A DNA stretch of 64,000 nucleotides. Origin: Pseudomonadota bacterium (GTDB taxonomy: Bacteria > Pseudomonadota > Alphaproteobacteria > Sphingomonadales > Sphingomonadaceae). Below the pieces are notes generated by a model. It worked only from the letters and a program-made list of their open reading frames with translations. It had not been told where the DNA came from and ran no database searches. The position numbers and the translations under genes were made by a program. The stretch lies in assembly GCA_039818985.1 (NCBI GenBank), contig JBCBSU010000001.1, positions 88,367 to 152,366 of the forward strand, written 5' to 3'. Shown piece after piece: positions 16,452-30,100 of this stretch. Every line of letters starts with the position of its first letter. Position 1 is the stretch's first letter.

Positions 16452-17316
16452 GAATAATTCCCTTTTGCAAGACGCTATCCGTTCGGCGGGTCCTGAACAA
16501 TATGATGGCCGCTTTATATCCATGGTGGCATTCGCCGATAAGTCCAAGATCGATAGCACTGCTCTGTTTTCGCGTGTTGAAACTTATCTTGAAGAAGATG
16601 ATCCGGAGCCGCAGTTAACCGATACAGATTATGAGGACACCCGCAGCTTCATAATCACCATTGGCCCCTATTCGGTGCTGGCAATATTCATGCCCTTCGC
16701 AATACCGACCGAAACGCTGGCAGATGCTTTTGGCAATGAGCTTGTATGGAAGGCGGCCTCGAGCGAGTTCGATAAAGCGCGTTCGCACCTGCTTCTTGCA
16801 GTTATGAACTCCACGAATAACCATGCGGAAGCGGATAATCAGGCGCGTTTGTTGACGCTGGTTACAAATTGCGCCGCGCAAATGGATGGCGGTTTGGGGG
16901 TGTATTGGCCATCAAGCGAATCCGTATTTCCTCCGGCAGCCTTTGAGGAGGGCACCAGGGCAATGCTGGCCCAGCCTGAATTTCCTCCGCAGCTTTGGTT
17001 TTCTGTTCGCTTTTTCCCGGGCCCGGATTACGACAATGATGGCAGGATCGTTTGCCAGTCACGCGGGCTCGATATTTTCATGGATCGTGAAATCGAATGC
17101 GGCCCCTATGATATTGCGCCCGGACCATTGGCGGAAACGGTATTCGGTGTCGCGCGTTTTATGGCCCAGGCCGGCCCCATATTTGCCGATGGCCATACAT
17201 TTGGTTTTGGCGAGAATGACGGCCAGGATGCGAGGTTGGATTTTCGCTGGTCGCCACTGGGGGGTGTGAACAAGCCGGTCTATGGCCTGGTCCTTTTGGG
17301 ACAAGAGGGGGCGTGA
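16435..17316 (+). CDS. DUF4261-like protein
   Basis: A 293-residue cytoplasmic protein without signal or membrane segments. The second half resembles DUF4261: GLGVYWPSSESVFPPAAFEE, then PQLWFSVRFF, a GLDIFMDREIE strand, AETVFGVARFMAQAGPIFADG and HTFGFGEN. The first half has a MVAFADKSKIDS strand. Function is unknown for the family. I start at GTG 16435, with GAGG at proper spacing; an in-frame TTG lies at 16402. It is the first gene of the rightward set and ends 2 bp before the start chosen for the next gene. By position it could be a second immunity or accessory protein for the giant toxin-like protein (inference). Confidence 0.65.
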   Translation: MPSDSENNSLLQDAIRSAGPEQYDGRFISMVAFADKSKIDSTALFSRVETYLEEDDPEPQLTDTDYEDTRSFIITIGPYSVLAIFMPFAIPTETLADAFGNELVWKAASSEFDKARSHLLLAVMNSTNNHAEADNQARLLTLVTNCAAQMDGGLGVYWPSSESVFPPAAFEEGTRAMLAQPEFPPQLWFSVRFFPGPDYDNDGRIVCQSRGLDIFMDREIECGPYDIAPGPLAETVFGVARFMAQAGPIFADGHTFGFGENDGQDARLDFRWSPLGGVNKPVYGLVLLGQEGA

Positions 17317-17318
17317 CC

Positions 17319-18122
17319 ATGGGCGATTACGATACGCGCTTTTACAAGCCGTACAAACCGCCCCGGATTTATGGCCATGTGCCCGATAATTATGATGGCC
17401 CGATATATTACAGGGTGGCGCAGCAATATGGGAAGCGGATCGGCAATTCTCCTGTCGGTATAGAGGGTCATTATGACGGCCCCGGGGCCCATAAGCCTCC
17501 AAACAATTTCATTGCCTCTGTCCTTTATGACATGCTGGAGGGCTATCATGTGCGATCCAGCCCTGTGCTGTTTGATGAGCAGGGTGGCCTGCGCGATCTC
17601 TGGAAACAGCCCCTGAGCGGCGTGGTCAGCAGAAAGGCTCCGAAGAAATGGCCGGAATTCGCTTATGGAATATCGCTGGTCAGCGAGCGTGTACACGACA
17701 TTATTGAGCGTCACGAACCGGGCATGCATGTGTTTATCCCCGTCGACGTATCAACTGATGGCAATTCTCTGCGGCAATATGTTTTCATCAATCGGGGTGG
17801 GTCAAAGCACACCATGCTCGCGCGCGATGGTGACATGGTGGGGCACAGGGTCTTTGAAAAGGAAAATGGTGACTTTTCTCTGTCGGCAATACCCAATTAT
17901 GGTGCGCAATACATAGCTGAAAAAGAAGAAGATTATTATTTCTTCTATCTGCGCAGAAATACGGTTGATGATCAGAAGGTATTTTTTATAACAGAGACCT
18001 ATTCTGACGTCTTTAGCCCTGATGTTGTTGACGAGATGGGTGATGTATTGCCGCCGTGGATGGGTTTCTATCCAATCGGTGTAAAAGACGAGTTAGTGGA
18101 GGTTGGCGATGTCGTTATATAA
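17319..18122 (+). CDS. Imm11/DUF1629-like candidate immunity protein
   Basis: A 267-residue soluble protein. The middle portion, KWPEFAYGISLVSERVHDII followed by ERHEPGMHVFIPVDV and a RQYVFINRGG strand, has the layout of Imm11 (DUF1629), an immunity family of polymorphic-toxin loci. The N-terminus is Tyr/Pro-rich (FYKPYKPPRIYG), and the C-terminus is beta-rich with EEDYYFFYLRR. AGAGGGG precedes the ATG at 17319; a GTG at 17313 overlaps the previous stop. Its last 14 bases overlap the start of the giant gene, whose first domain is an AHH-type nuclease. This pairing, recalled as common in myxobacteria, is why I call it candidate immunity. The family assignment is from motif reading only. Confidence 0.55.
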   Translation: MGDYDTRFYKPYKPPRIYGHVPDNYDGPIYYRVAQQYGKRIGNSPVGIEGHYDGPGAHKPPNNFIASVLYDMLEGYHVRSSPVLFDEQGGLRDLWKQPLSGVVSRKAPKKWPEFAYGISLVSERVHDIIERHEPGMHVFIPVDVSTDGNSLRQYVFINRGGSKHTMLARDGDMVGHRVFEKENGDFSLSAIPNYGAQYIAEKEEDYYFFYLRRNTVDDQKVFFITETYSDVFSPDVVDEMGDVLPPWMGFYPIGVKDELVEVGDVVI

Positions 18123-21100
18123 TACTCCGACTGGCAATATAAATTCGAATAGTCTCACTGCTCTGCGCAGAGTAACGCAAGGTAACCAACCCGCTACGAA
18201 TTTTGATTTCACCGGCAAGACGAAAGACCTTAACCCCCGTTTTTTCCAGAACACATTTGGCGGTAATGCCAATCAATGGCAGCTTCATCACTTAATTCCT
18301 CAAGAGCTGCTGCGCGCACAGAATGATCCGGTCGGAAGCGTTCTGCGTGACTTGACCAGAGAAGGTCTGTTCAGCGGGCGGGATGCAGTCACGAACGGTG
18401 TCAGATTACCGGCCGACGAGACTCTCGCGCGCAGAACCGGCTTGTCTTTGCACAGGGGTCCGAGTGCAGGCTATACCGCTGATGTAAGGCGTTTGCTCTC
18501 GGAGCTGATGTTCGACCCTGAAAACGGGGTTCTAAAGGACATCGAGCCTGCAAATCGCAACTTATCGAACCCTGCCTATAGAGCGGCATTGGCCAACCTC
18601 GCCCCCGAAATACACGGCGTGCAGACCTATTTGAATGAACGCGTGTCTATTGGCAGCCGAAATGGTGCCGGTCGACCAGAGGTCAATCATTCGCAAGTTC
18701 GTCTGAACAACAATGAGCCAAGGCCTCAGGCAAATGACGGCAGAATTGTCGATACTATCGATGATGTCAAAAATACGCGTGCTTTTCAGGCCGGTGACAG
18801 AAATTACCGCAATGCGTCATCGCTTGATGATCTCCATGCAACACGAAATCGGACCACACAGGCCATATTGCGGTTTGTGCAGCAGCAACATGGCACACGT
18901 GCGGTCACGAATAATATTCTCGGCCCACGGCTTCAAAGGCTGGCCAAGGGCTTGGGTGTTGCCGGCATCGCTTTGAGTTTGGCGAATATCGGGGTCGGCA
19001 TCTATAAAGGCGGATATGATGGCTTTGTGCAGGCGCTGTACGAAGAGGGCCAGAATCTCGCAATCGGTGCTGCCGTTTCCGGCGCTGCGCTCGGTCTCAG
19101 CATTGCATTTCCTCCCGCGGCTCCATTTATCGCTGGTGCGGGCCTGGTGCTGGGTGTTGTCGGCCTCATTTTTGGCGGGATCGCGCTTTACAATAAACTG
19201 TTCGAAGTGGATGCCGATAATAGCGAGATTACAGACGATCTAACCGTCGGAAGCTCCATTGATGATATTTACGAGTTTCCTGAAGCAGGAGAAGAAGAGC
19301 CGGAAACGCCGGAGCCGGCAGCGGCACAAGGAGCTGGTGATGAGGGTGGTGGCGAAGACCAGGATGACGACGGCGATGATGATGGGCAGGATGTCGATGG
19401 TCGCACGGTTTTCGGTTTTGGCGAGGAGCGGCTTGAAGGTACTTTAGGCAATGATATCGTCATCGGTTTCAATAGCGATGCGATTTTCGGCAATGATGGC
19501 GACGATATTGTTTTCGCTTACAACGCTGACACAGTCGATGGCGGCGATGGCGATGACTGGGTCATTGTTGCTGGTGGTGATGAGCCGGCTACCGTTTCCG
19601 GTGGACTGGGTCGTGACTGGGTGGTCAATTTCACCAAAGGCGGTGAAATCTGGGGCGACATAGCCAACAGTTCCTCGACCGGTGATGGCAGTCGCGTTGC
19701 GATTGTCGATGGTGAACAGATCACTATCGAAGACTCAAAAGAAAATTCGGATGCTTTCTGGTTCGCCCCCGACACCGTCATCCAGGATGCGCAGCATTTT
19801 GATGTTCTGTCCTTTTACGGCCTGCCCCTGACCGGTGGGGATGCCGCAGCGTCCAGTGTCGGGCTGGCGCTCGGTGCGGCCACGGGAAGTCTGGCGGTTG
19901 CCAGCGGGGTCGTGGGTGCGCTGAATTTGGCCGGTTTCGCAACCGGAAATACCGTCTATTTCGATAATCTGCTGCCTTTCATCACCTATAAGCGTGATGG
20001 CGATGATCTCTTGATTGGCAATGTCTTTGATGATTTCCTCCGGGCGGTCACGGGTGACAGTGCGCCAACGCAAATACCGGATGGCAATGGTGGCACCTTC
20101 GATGCCACCGGTGTGCAGCGAATCCGCAATTTTGACTTTGTCGACAGCTATTGGGGCTATGAGCAGTTCGCGCTGGGGCGTGAAATATTTGAAGAAGGCC
20201 GTCCGCTCGGCACCTTCAATATGGTTTTCAAGCGGGCCAATCCGGTGCTGGGTGTTATTCAGCTGATTGCGGCTTTGCCACCGATAGCCGGCTCCGGAGT
20301 GTTTGCGGCGGTGCTGCAGGCCCTGGCCGTGCTCGATAGCTCGCTGGTGGTTCTGGCGGCGCTTGGCCGTGCCGCCAAGGCGGCCGCCTGGGCGTTTGAG
20401 GCCGACCCGCTGATTATCGATCTCGATGGTGATGGCATCGAGACGATCGCGTTGCAGCAGAGCCGTGCCTTTTTCGACATTGATGGTGATCTGTTTGCCG
20501 AAAAGACCGGCTGGCTGCGCAGCGATGATGGCTTCCTGGTCCTTGATGAAAATCGCAACAACCGTATCGATGGCATCAGCGAAATGTTCGGCGATGCCGA
20601 GACCACCGGCTTTGAAGAACTCAGCCAATGGGATCTGGCGGAAAATGGCGGCAATGCCGATGGCCGCATCACCGTCGCCGATGCGGTTTGGCAGGAACTC
20701 CAGGTCTGGCGTGATTTTGATGGCGATGGCGAAACCGATGCCGGTGAACTGTTCAGCCTCGATGAACTGGGCATCGTCGAATTTGATCTGGATGTTATCG
20801 ATTTCGACGCGACAACAGCGCAAGGGGCCCAGTTGCTCGGCCGCGCCGAAGTGGTGTTCGACGATGGCCGGATAAGCAACGCTTTTGACGCGATCTTTGA
20901 ATCGAGCGAGGTCGAGACACGCTTTGCCGGCGAAGACGGTCTTGCCGACTGGCAGGCAGGATTCGAAGTCGATGTTGCCGGTTTCGGTTCGATTACCGAT
21001 CTCGGCGTGGCCATGGCCAATGATATCGATCTGGCAGAGCTGGTTGCCGCGCGGGTGCCTGAAATGAACGCGCCGAAGCTGAAGACTCTGGTGCAGCAGG

Positions 21101-24100
21101 CGGGCGATATTCTCGGTCATTGGGGCCAGACGCTGGAGACGACGCGGGAGCTGGCGCCGGTTCTGGTTGCCACCGATGCCGAGGGTAATGTCACGCTGGT
21201 TGATCGCGGCATCTATGTCGAGGACGATCAGGGCGGATATTGGGTGCTGGATTCGGGTGCTCCGGTGACGGATGCCGGTGGACAGCCCATTGCGCGTGCC
21301 ACCCTGCAGGACGTGCTGGCGATGACCACCGATGCCGATCAAGGCTGGCGGCTCGAGCAGATATGGTCTCCCATAGATCGTGGCGAGGCGGTCCAATTTC
21401 GCGATAACGCGCCCTATCTGGCAACCATTGTCGACGGCCGCGCGGTCATCCTCGATTACGCTGTGCGTAACGGCAATGGCAGCTGGAGCCTCGCTTCGGC
21501 ACCCAATGTCGAATATGCCACCACCGAGGAGATATTGGCGCTCGACCTGGCCGAGGGGCAGGAATGGCGTGTCGAGGATATCGGCTTCAACCCCTATGCC
21601 GGTATTCCGGTCGATGAAATCGGTGTACGGTTCCAGGACGGTATTGCGATCGATTATACCGTGCTGGTCACCGACCGTGATGGCGACTTCCATGTCTGGG
21701 CGCGCAATCTCGACCGGGCGCTGGAGCTTCAGGTCAAGACCGGCGATTATCGCGAGTTCAACCTGCGCAATTTCGAGATCGATTTCGACACGCTCGATGA
21801 AGTCGGCTCGACCGATGACAGCCAGTTCCGGGTGGAAATTCTCACCCCGGCGCAATTCCACTTTGCCACATCGCTGAGCGGCATCGACTTCCAGCCAGAG
21901 ATACTGACCGCGACAGCCAACGATACCACCGGCATTATCGATTATGCGATCAATGGCGATGGTCAGTTCAATCTCGGTACTGAAGACAATTATATCTCCG
22001 GCATCGACGCGATTATCGACCTGCTCAGCCCGGTCATGGCGCAATATATCACCACCAGCCGGCGGTTCGCCGTCAGGCTGGCGCTTCAGGGTGGCCTGTC
22101 CGAATTTGCCCGCGAGCTGGAATATGATGTCGAAACCGACAAATACCGGCCCACTGGTGATCGTGAGATTGCGCCAGTCTTTGACGCCATTTTCGAAGCG
22201 GCTCCGGCGTCGAATGATAATGACGCGGTTTTCGATTATCTCACCGACTGGAACGAGGTGCTGTGGCAGGTCTATCCCGACTACGCCCCTAGCGGTAACG
22301 GCAATGTCTTCGGCTCCAGCGCGGAGATAGACCAGCCCTATATCTTCCAGATGATGCTCTCGGCATTCGAGAATATCGGCATCGATCTCGACATCTTCGC
22401 TACCGCCAATGCGCTGTCGATCAATCAGGACCTGATCCGCACCCACTTGGCCGATGACACCGATGTTGACGGCACTGGCGGCACCGACTTTTTCTATGTT
22501 TCCGAAGGCGACCAGACATTCACAGGTGGCAATGGTGCCGACTATTATATAGTCGGGCGCGATTTCGGCGAGGATCTGATCCATGACGTCGATGACGGCG
22601 ATGAGGACGAGCTGCGTTTCAGCCAGGTCAAGTCGACCGAGGTCAAGGCCATTCGTGACGGCGAGGACCTGATTCTCGAAATCGAGGGTCAGGACAATGT
22701 GCTGCGCCTCAGAGACCAGTTTCTCGGTGAGCTGAACGGTTTCCTGAGTGACGGCACCCAGCTGGAATCGGGTGTAAACAAGATAGTTTTCTCCGACGGG
22801 GTGATCTGGGACCGGTTCCGCATGTCGCTCGAAGTGATCGACCGCGAACGCGCCGCCGGAGATTTCAGCGATCCCTATATCGGTTCCGGATCAGGCGACA
22901 TTCTCTGGGGCGGACGCGGCAGCGATTATCTCAGCGGCGGCGCCGGTGGCGACATCTACATTTTCGAGCGTGGCGATGGCCAGGATGTCGTTGATGATCT
23001 GGGGACATTCTCTTTTGGCCCGGTCAAGGCGGGCCTCGACTTCATCCAGTTCCGCGGCGACATATCGGCTGACAATGTCAAGCTGTTGCGCGACGGACCG
23101 AGCGAGGATCTCAGGATCATCCTGCTCGACGAGGATGGCAATGAGACATCCGATATCATCGACGTCGTCGGCCAGTTTGGCGGTGTGCGCCTCAATCTTG
23201 GCGCCTTTGGCGAACTGCTCGGCAGCGCTGATGGCCTTGATTATGTCGCGCCCAATCTCATCGAGCGCTTCCTGTTCGAAGACGGAACTTTGCTCGAGTT
23301 TACCGAGATCGTGCAGCGGGTGCTGGAAAATGCCAAAACCGATGGCGACGACGCCATTTACGGTGTGCTCAACGACAACACGCTCGATGGTGGCGCGGGT
23401 GATGATTTCCTCACCGGTCTCGAAGGGTTCGACACCTATATTTACGGCCGCGACTATGGCCGTGATGTCATTCTCGACAATGACCTGAGTTCATCGCTCT
23501 TCGGTCCCAAGGATGACAAGATCACCTTTACCGACGATCTGCGCTGGACCGATTTCGATTTTCTGCGCGAAGGGGCCAGTGACACGCTGACGCTGAGGGT
23601 CAGCGGTACCGATGACGAGGTCATCTTCACCGACTTCCTCGAACATATTCTGCTGGTCGGATATGTGAACCTCGTCGAAGAGCTCGAATTCGCCGATGGC
23701 ACGACATGGAACTGGATCGAGCTGCTCGAACATTATGTCGCCATTGCCAAGACCGATGGCGATGATGTCATCTACGGCTTTGAGCGCATTTCCGACACAC
23801 TGGATGGCGGTGCGGGCGACGACAGGCTCGAGGGCCTGAGCGGCAATGACACCTATATCTTCGATCTTGGCTATGGCACCGACACCATTCTTGACAGTGG
23901 CGGCGAGGAGCGCATCCAGTTCCGCAACATCCTGTCGACCGATATCGAATTCAGCCGTACCGCGCTTGATCTGATCCTCACCGTGCGCAGCACTGGTGAT
24001 CGGATTGTCCTGGAGAACCAGTATGTCCGCGCCGGGCGGCAGCAATTTGCCACCGAGTTCTTCCAGTTCGATGACCGCACTTTGGTGTTCACCGATTTCA

Positions 24101-27100
24101 ACCCGGAAGACATTGATCTGGTTGGCACCAACGCCGGCGAAACCATCACCGGCTCCAACTTTGCCGAGACCCTGGACGGACGGGGCGGTGACGACACGCT
24201 GATCGGTAATGATGGTGGCGATACCTATCGCTTCGATGTCGGCTATGGTCAGGATGTCATTGTCGACACGCGTATTCGTGCTTCGTGGAATGATCGCCGC
24301 GGCTTCAACGTCCCGGTCGATGATGTGGTTGCCTTTGGCGACGACATCACCCGCGAGAATGTCGTCTTCACCAAGGATGGCAATGATCTGGTGATCTCGG
24401 TCGACCAGCGCGTCGACACGCTGCGCATCCGCAACCAGTTCCGCAGCATCGATGATGGTGTCGAGCGCTTCCGCTTCAGCGATGGCAGCTTCCTCGACAT
24501 ATCCGATGTTGAGGAACTGTTGCAGATTGAGGGTGGTAATCGTGGCGATAATGTCATCGAGGGATCGCTCAACAATCCCAATACGCTTGATGGCCAGCAG
24601 GGCGACGATACGCTGATCGGTGGCAATGCCGCCGATATTTATGCGTTCAGCGCGGATTATGACTCCGACCGGATCATTGAACGGAATGATGTCGCCGGTG
24701 TCATCGACCGGGTGGTCTTCGGGGCTTCGGTAACGCTTGATGCGTTGCGGGTTACCCGTGATGGCAATGATCTGGTTATCGATCTGGGCAACCGTACCGA
24801 TATCCTGACCATTGTCGGTGGTCTCGGCAATCAGCGGGTCGAGGAATTCCTGTTCGCCGATGGTACGACGCTGACCTTTGATGACCTGCTTGACCGCATG
24901 CTCACCGGTACCGAGCTCGACGAGCAGCTTGTCGGCCTCGACAATCGCGACGATGTGCTGCGCGGCGGCGGCGGCTCCGACGCGCTGATCGGCGGTCTGG
25001 GCGATGACACCTATCATTTCGGCTATACCGATGGCAGTGACAGCATCGAAGATGTCGGCGGCGTCGACACCATTGTCTTTGGCGACACCATCACCCAGGA
25101 TCGGGTGCGGTTCCAGAATATCGACGGTGACCTGCTGATCCGCCTGGATGGCAGCGATGACCGTCTGGTGGTGCTTTCGGGCTATCGCGACAATCCGGTC
25201 GAGACGTTCCAGTTTGCCGACGGTACGACGCTGTCCATCGCCGATGTCCGTGCCCGTATTCGCGATGGCCTTTCGAGCGATGGTCAGGATATTGTCGACA
25301 GCCGCGATTTCGATACCGGCGCCGAGCTCTCCGCCGGCCTCAACAACGACACCGTCATTCTCGATGACGGCCATATTGCGGAATTTTCCCGTGGTGACGG
25401 CATTGACCGAATCGTCATGGCCCCGGGTGCGAGCGATGCGCGGGTCAGGCTCGACGATCTGACATCGGGCGACGTTCTGGTACGTCTGTCCTCGCTCGAC
25501 CGCAATGATCTGGTGCTGACCTTCCCCCAAACCGGTGATCAGTTGATTATCGCCGGTGCCCTGGGTGATGGCGCACTGCCGCGCATCGTATTTTCCGATG
25601 GTGTCGAATGGGATGCCAGTGATCTTTCCCAGGCCTTGATCGACGGCCAGACCACGACGCTCGACGACACGATTATCGGGCCGGACCGTGGCGGCATATT
25701 CGAGAGCAGCCCGGGCAATGACCAGTTGCGCGGCGGCGATGGCGATGACGTCTATCGCTTCGAACGCGGCAGCGGTCAGGACGTTATCGAGGATAGCGGC
25801 GGCAGCGATACTCTCGAAATCAGCGGTTATGCGATTGCCGACATGCGTGTCGAGCGGCTGGCCGAAGGACGCGATGACCTGCGCCTGACCTTTGTCGATG
25901 CTGAAGATTCGGTGATTATTCGCGGTGCGGTTATCAACACCGTACGCTTTGCGAGTGGCGCCACATTGTCGCGCGCCGAGCTGCTGGCCACCGTCAACAC
26001 TGCGGGCACCGAAGTCGATGACCGGCTGGTCGGTACGAACGGTGCCGAGACCTTCCGCCCGGGCCGCGGCAATGACGAGATCATCGACGGCAATGGCACC
26101 GATGTCTATCTTTTCGACCGTGGCGACGGCCAGGACCGTATCAGTACCAGCGGCAGCGCCGATGGCTTTGGCACCATAAGATTTGGCCGCGATATTGCAC
26201 TGGAGGATATCTCGGCGAAGCGCGATGCCGATGGCAATATCATCCTGCAGATCGCCGGAGATGATGATCGCATCACGCTGGTCGATCCGGTCAATGATCC
26301 CGATGCCATTGTCGGCACATTGGAATTCACGGATGGCCGCACCGCGCTGATCAGCGACATTTCCGCCGCCATTCTCTCCACCGATGGTGATGACCATGTC
26401 ATCGTGCCGACGCCGAGCCGCAATGAGGCTGGCGGATCGGGCAGCACGATCTTTGGCGGGTTGGGCAATGACACTATCGAGGGTGGCCGTGGCGATGATG
26501 TCATTACCGGCGGCCTGGGCAATGACCTGTTGCAAGGTCATTCAGGCAGCAACAGCTATTTCTTCGAGCGTGGCGACGGCCAGGATGTCATCCTTGACAT
26601 TGAGGGGATCGCCAATGGCGGTATCGATACGCTGCGCTTCGAGGCTGGCATTGCCCCCGATGATATTGAATTCCTGTCCGTTGGTCCCGCCGATCTCACC
26701 ATCGGCATTGCCGGTGGCGAGGATCGCATCACCATTCGCAACATGTTTACCCCGACCCAACAGGATAGCGGGGTAGAGCAATTCGTCTTTGCCGATGGCA
26801 CCAGCTGGTCCTTGCAGGATATTTACGACCGTGCCGCCACTGGCGGTGATGGCGATGACGATATCGATTTCGGCACCGCTCTCGATATCACCGCGACCAT
26901 GGCCGGCGGTGCGGGTGATGACCGTCTGGCTGGCGGTCGTGGCGATACCAGCTATATTTTCAATCGTGGCGATGGTCGTGACCACATTGTCGAGAGGCAG
27001 AACTGGTCGCAATCCTTTGATCGTCTGCAATTCGGCGCCGGTATCGTGGCGGCCGATCTGGTGGTCACCCAGACCGGCAATGATGTACTTATCCGCTTCA

Positions 27101-30100
27101 TCGGCAGCGATGACCGGGTCACCATCCAGAACCAGATCAATTTCTCGCAAAAGCCGGTCAACGAGATCGTGTTCGATGACGGCACCATCTGGACATCGGG
27201 CGATCTCGCCGCCGCGATTGTCAGCGAGGAAGCAGCACAGCGCCTGCTGGCGCCATCGGTGGCCGACAATAATCCGTTCACCGACCCGCTCTTCGCACTC
27301 GACAATGCCGGAGATGGCGGGGATACGGGCGATGGTGGCGATACCGGCGATGGTGGCACCGCAACGCCGCCCCCGGCCAACCAGCCCACAACGCTCACCG
27401 GCACGGTAGGCGAAGTCGATACCTATGATTTCTTCGTGCCGCTGCTGGCGGCGGGCGAAGCGCTGACCACGATTACCGATTTCGAAAGCGGCGATCTCGG
27501 TGATATCCTCGATATCCGCCTTGCCGACGGGCTGGAGGGCGAGGTGGTCAGCCGGCAGGAAGGCGCTGATACCTATATCTATTTCGCCGATAACGGCGTT
27601 ACCAATCTCGATGATGCCCGGCAGCTGATCCGGCTCCAGGGGGTTACCGAGACCGCATTGACCCTCGCCAATTTCAATGGCGCTCCGTTCGAATCCGCAG
27701 CCAATCAGACGATTTCCGGTACTGGCGGAGCGGATACGCTGACTGGTGGCTGGGGCAATGACAATATCTCGGGCAATGACGGCAATGACGTCATCGATGG
27801 TGCCGAGGGCAACGACTTTCTGCGCGGCGGCGATGATAATGATGTTTACCGCTTCAGCCGTGGTTTCGGCCAGGATGTCGTGTCCGATGCTGGTTGGGAT
27901 CGCAGCGACACCGCCGATGCGATCGAATTTGACGACACCATCACCCCTGATGACATTATCGTTGAGGCTGGCCCTGATGCGGACGACCTGACAATACGTA
28001 TTGCCGGAACCGATGACAGCATCATTCTCGACCGCAGTCTGAACAATGCCGATTATCGCATCGAATTTGTCCGTTTTGCCGATGGTACCCAATGGACGCA
28101 CGCTGACCTGTTCAGTCGTGCCACCGCACCGACTGATGCCGACCAGAGATTGACCGGCGGTTACAATGCCGAGACCATCGATGGCGGTGCCGGCAATGAC
28201 AATATCGACGGCAATGCTGGCAGCGACGCGATTATCGGTGGCACCGGTAATGATTTCCTGCGTGGCGATGACGGCAATGATGTCTATCGTTTCAGCCGCG
28301 GCTTCGGTCAGGATATTGTCTCCGATGCCGGCTGGGATCGCAACGACACCGCCGATGCGATCGAATTTGACGACACCATCACCCCCGATGATGTCATCGT
28401 CGAGCGCGGACCCGATGGCGATGACCTGACCTTGCGCATTGCGGGGACCGAAGATCGCATCGTCCTCGACCGGACGCTCAACAATTCCGATTACCGCATC
28501 GAATTTGTCCGCTTTGCCGATGGTACCCAATGGACCCATGCCGATTTGTTCGCGCGTGCCTTTGTTGGCGATGAATCCGATCAGAGCCTCGTTGGCGGTT
28601 ATAATAGCGAGATCATCGATGGCGGCGGTGGCAATGACAATATCGACGGCAATGGCGGCAGCGACACGCTGACCGGTGGCACCGGCAATGATTTCCTGCG
28701 TGGCGATGACGGCAATGATATTTATCGCTTCAGCCGCGGCTTTGGCCGGGACATTGTTTCCGATGCCGGCTGGGATCGCAACGACACCGCCGATGCTATC
28801 GAATTCGATGATACCATCACCCCCGATGATGTCATCGTCGAGCGCGGCCCCGACAGCAATGATCTGACCATTCGTATCGTTGGCACAGAGGACCAGATCG
28901 TCCTTGATCGTACGGTCAATGACAGTGATTACCGGATCGAATTTGTCCGCTTTGCCGACGGCACTGAATGGACCCATGCCGATCTGTTTGCACGGGCTTT
29001 TGCCGCCGATGATTCCGACCAGAACCTTGTCGCCGGTTATAACAGCGAGACCATCGATGGTGGCGCTGGCAATGATACGATTGACGGCAATGGCGGCAGC
29101 GATACGCTGATAGGCGGCACCGGCAATGATTTCCTGCGCGGTGACGATGGCAATGACATTTACCGCTTCAGCCGCGGCTTCGGTCAGGATATTGTCTCCG
29201 ATGCCGGCTGGGATCGCAACGACACCGCCGATGCTATCGAATTCGATGATACCATCGCCCCCGATGATGTCATCGTCGAGCGCGGCCCCGACAGCAATGA
29301 TCTGACGCTGCGCATTGCCGGGACCGACGATCAGATTATCCTCGATCAGACGGTCAATAACGGCGACTACCGCATCGAATTTGTCCGCTTTGCCGACGGC
29401 ACTGAATGGACCCATGCCGATCTGTTTGCACGGGCTTTTGCAGGTGACAATACCGATCAGAATCTTGTTGCAGGCTATAACAGCGAGACCATCGATGGTG
29501 GCGCTGGCAATGACACGATCGACGGCAATGGCGGCAGCGACATATTGATCGGCGGCACCGGTAATGACTTTCTGCGCGGTGACGATGGCAATGACATTTA
29601 CCGCTTCAGCCGCGGCTTCGGTCAGGATATCGTGTCCGACGCCGGCTGGGATCGCAACGACACCGCCGATGCTATCGAATTTGACGACACCATCGCCCCC
29701 GATGATATCATCGTCGAATCTGGCCCTGACAGCAATGATCTGACGCTGCGTATTGCCGGAACCGATGATCGGCTGGTCATCGACCGGACGCTGAACGATA
29801 CCGATTATCGCATCGAGTTTGTCCGCTTTGCCGATGGCACCGAATGGACCCATGCCGATCTCGTCGCACGCATGACAGATCCGGTTTCCGGCATCACCGT
29901 GACAGGTGACACTGGCGTGGCAAATGTCCTGATCGGCAGCGAAGGCGATGATTCATCAACAGACTTGCTGACCCCGAGTGAAATTCGCGGTCTGGGCGGC
30001 AATGATCAGCTGCGTGGCAGCCAGGGCAATGACGTCATCACCGGTGGTGCCGGCAATGACCTGCTGATCGGCAATGGCGGCGATGATATTTATCGTTTCT

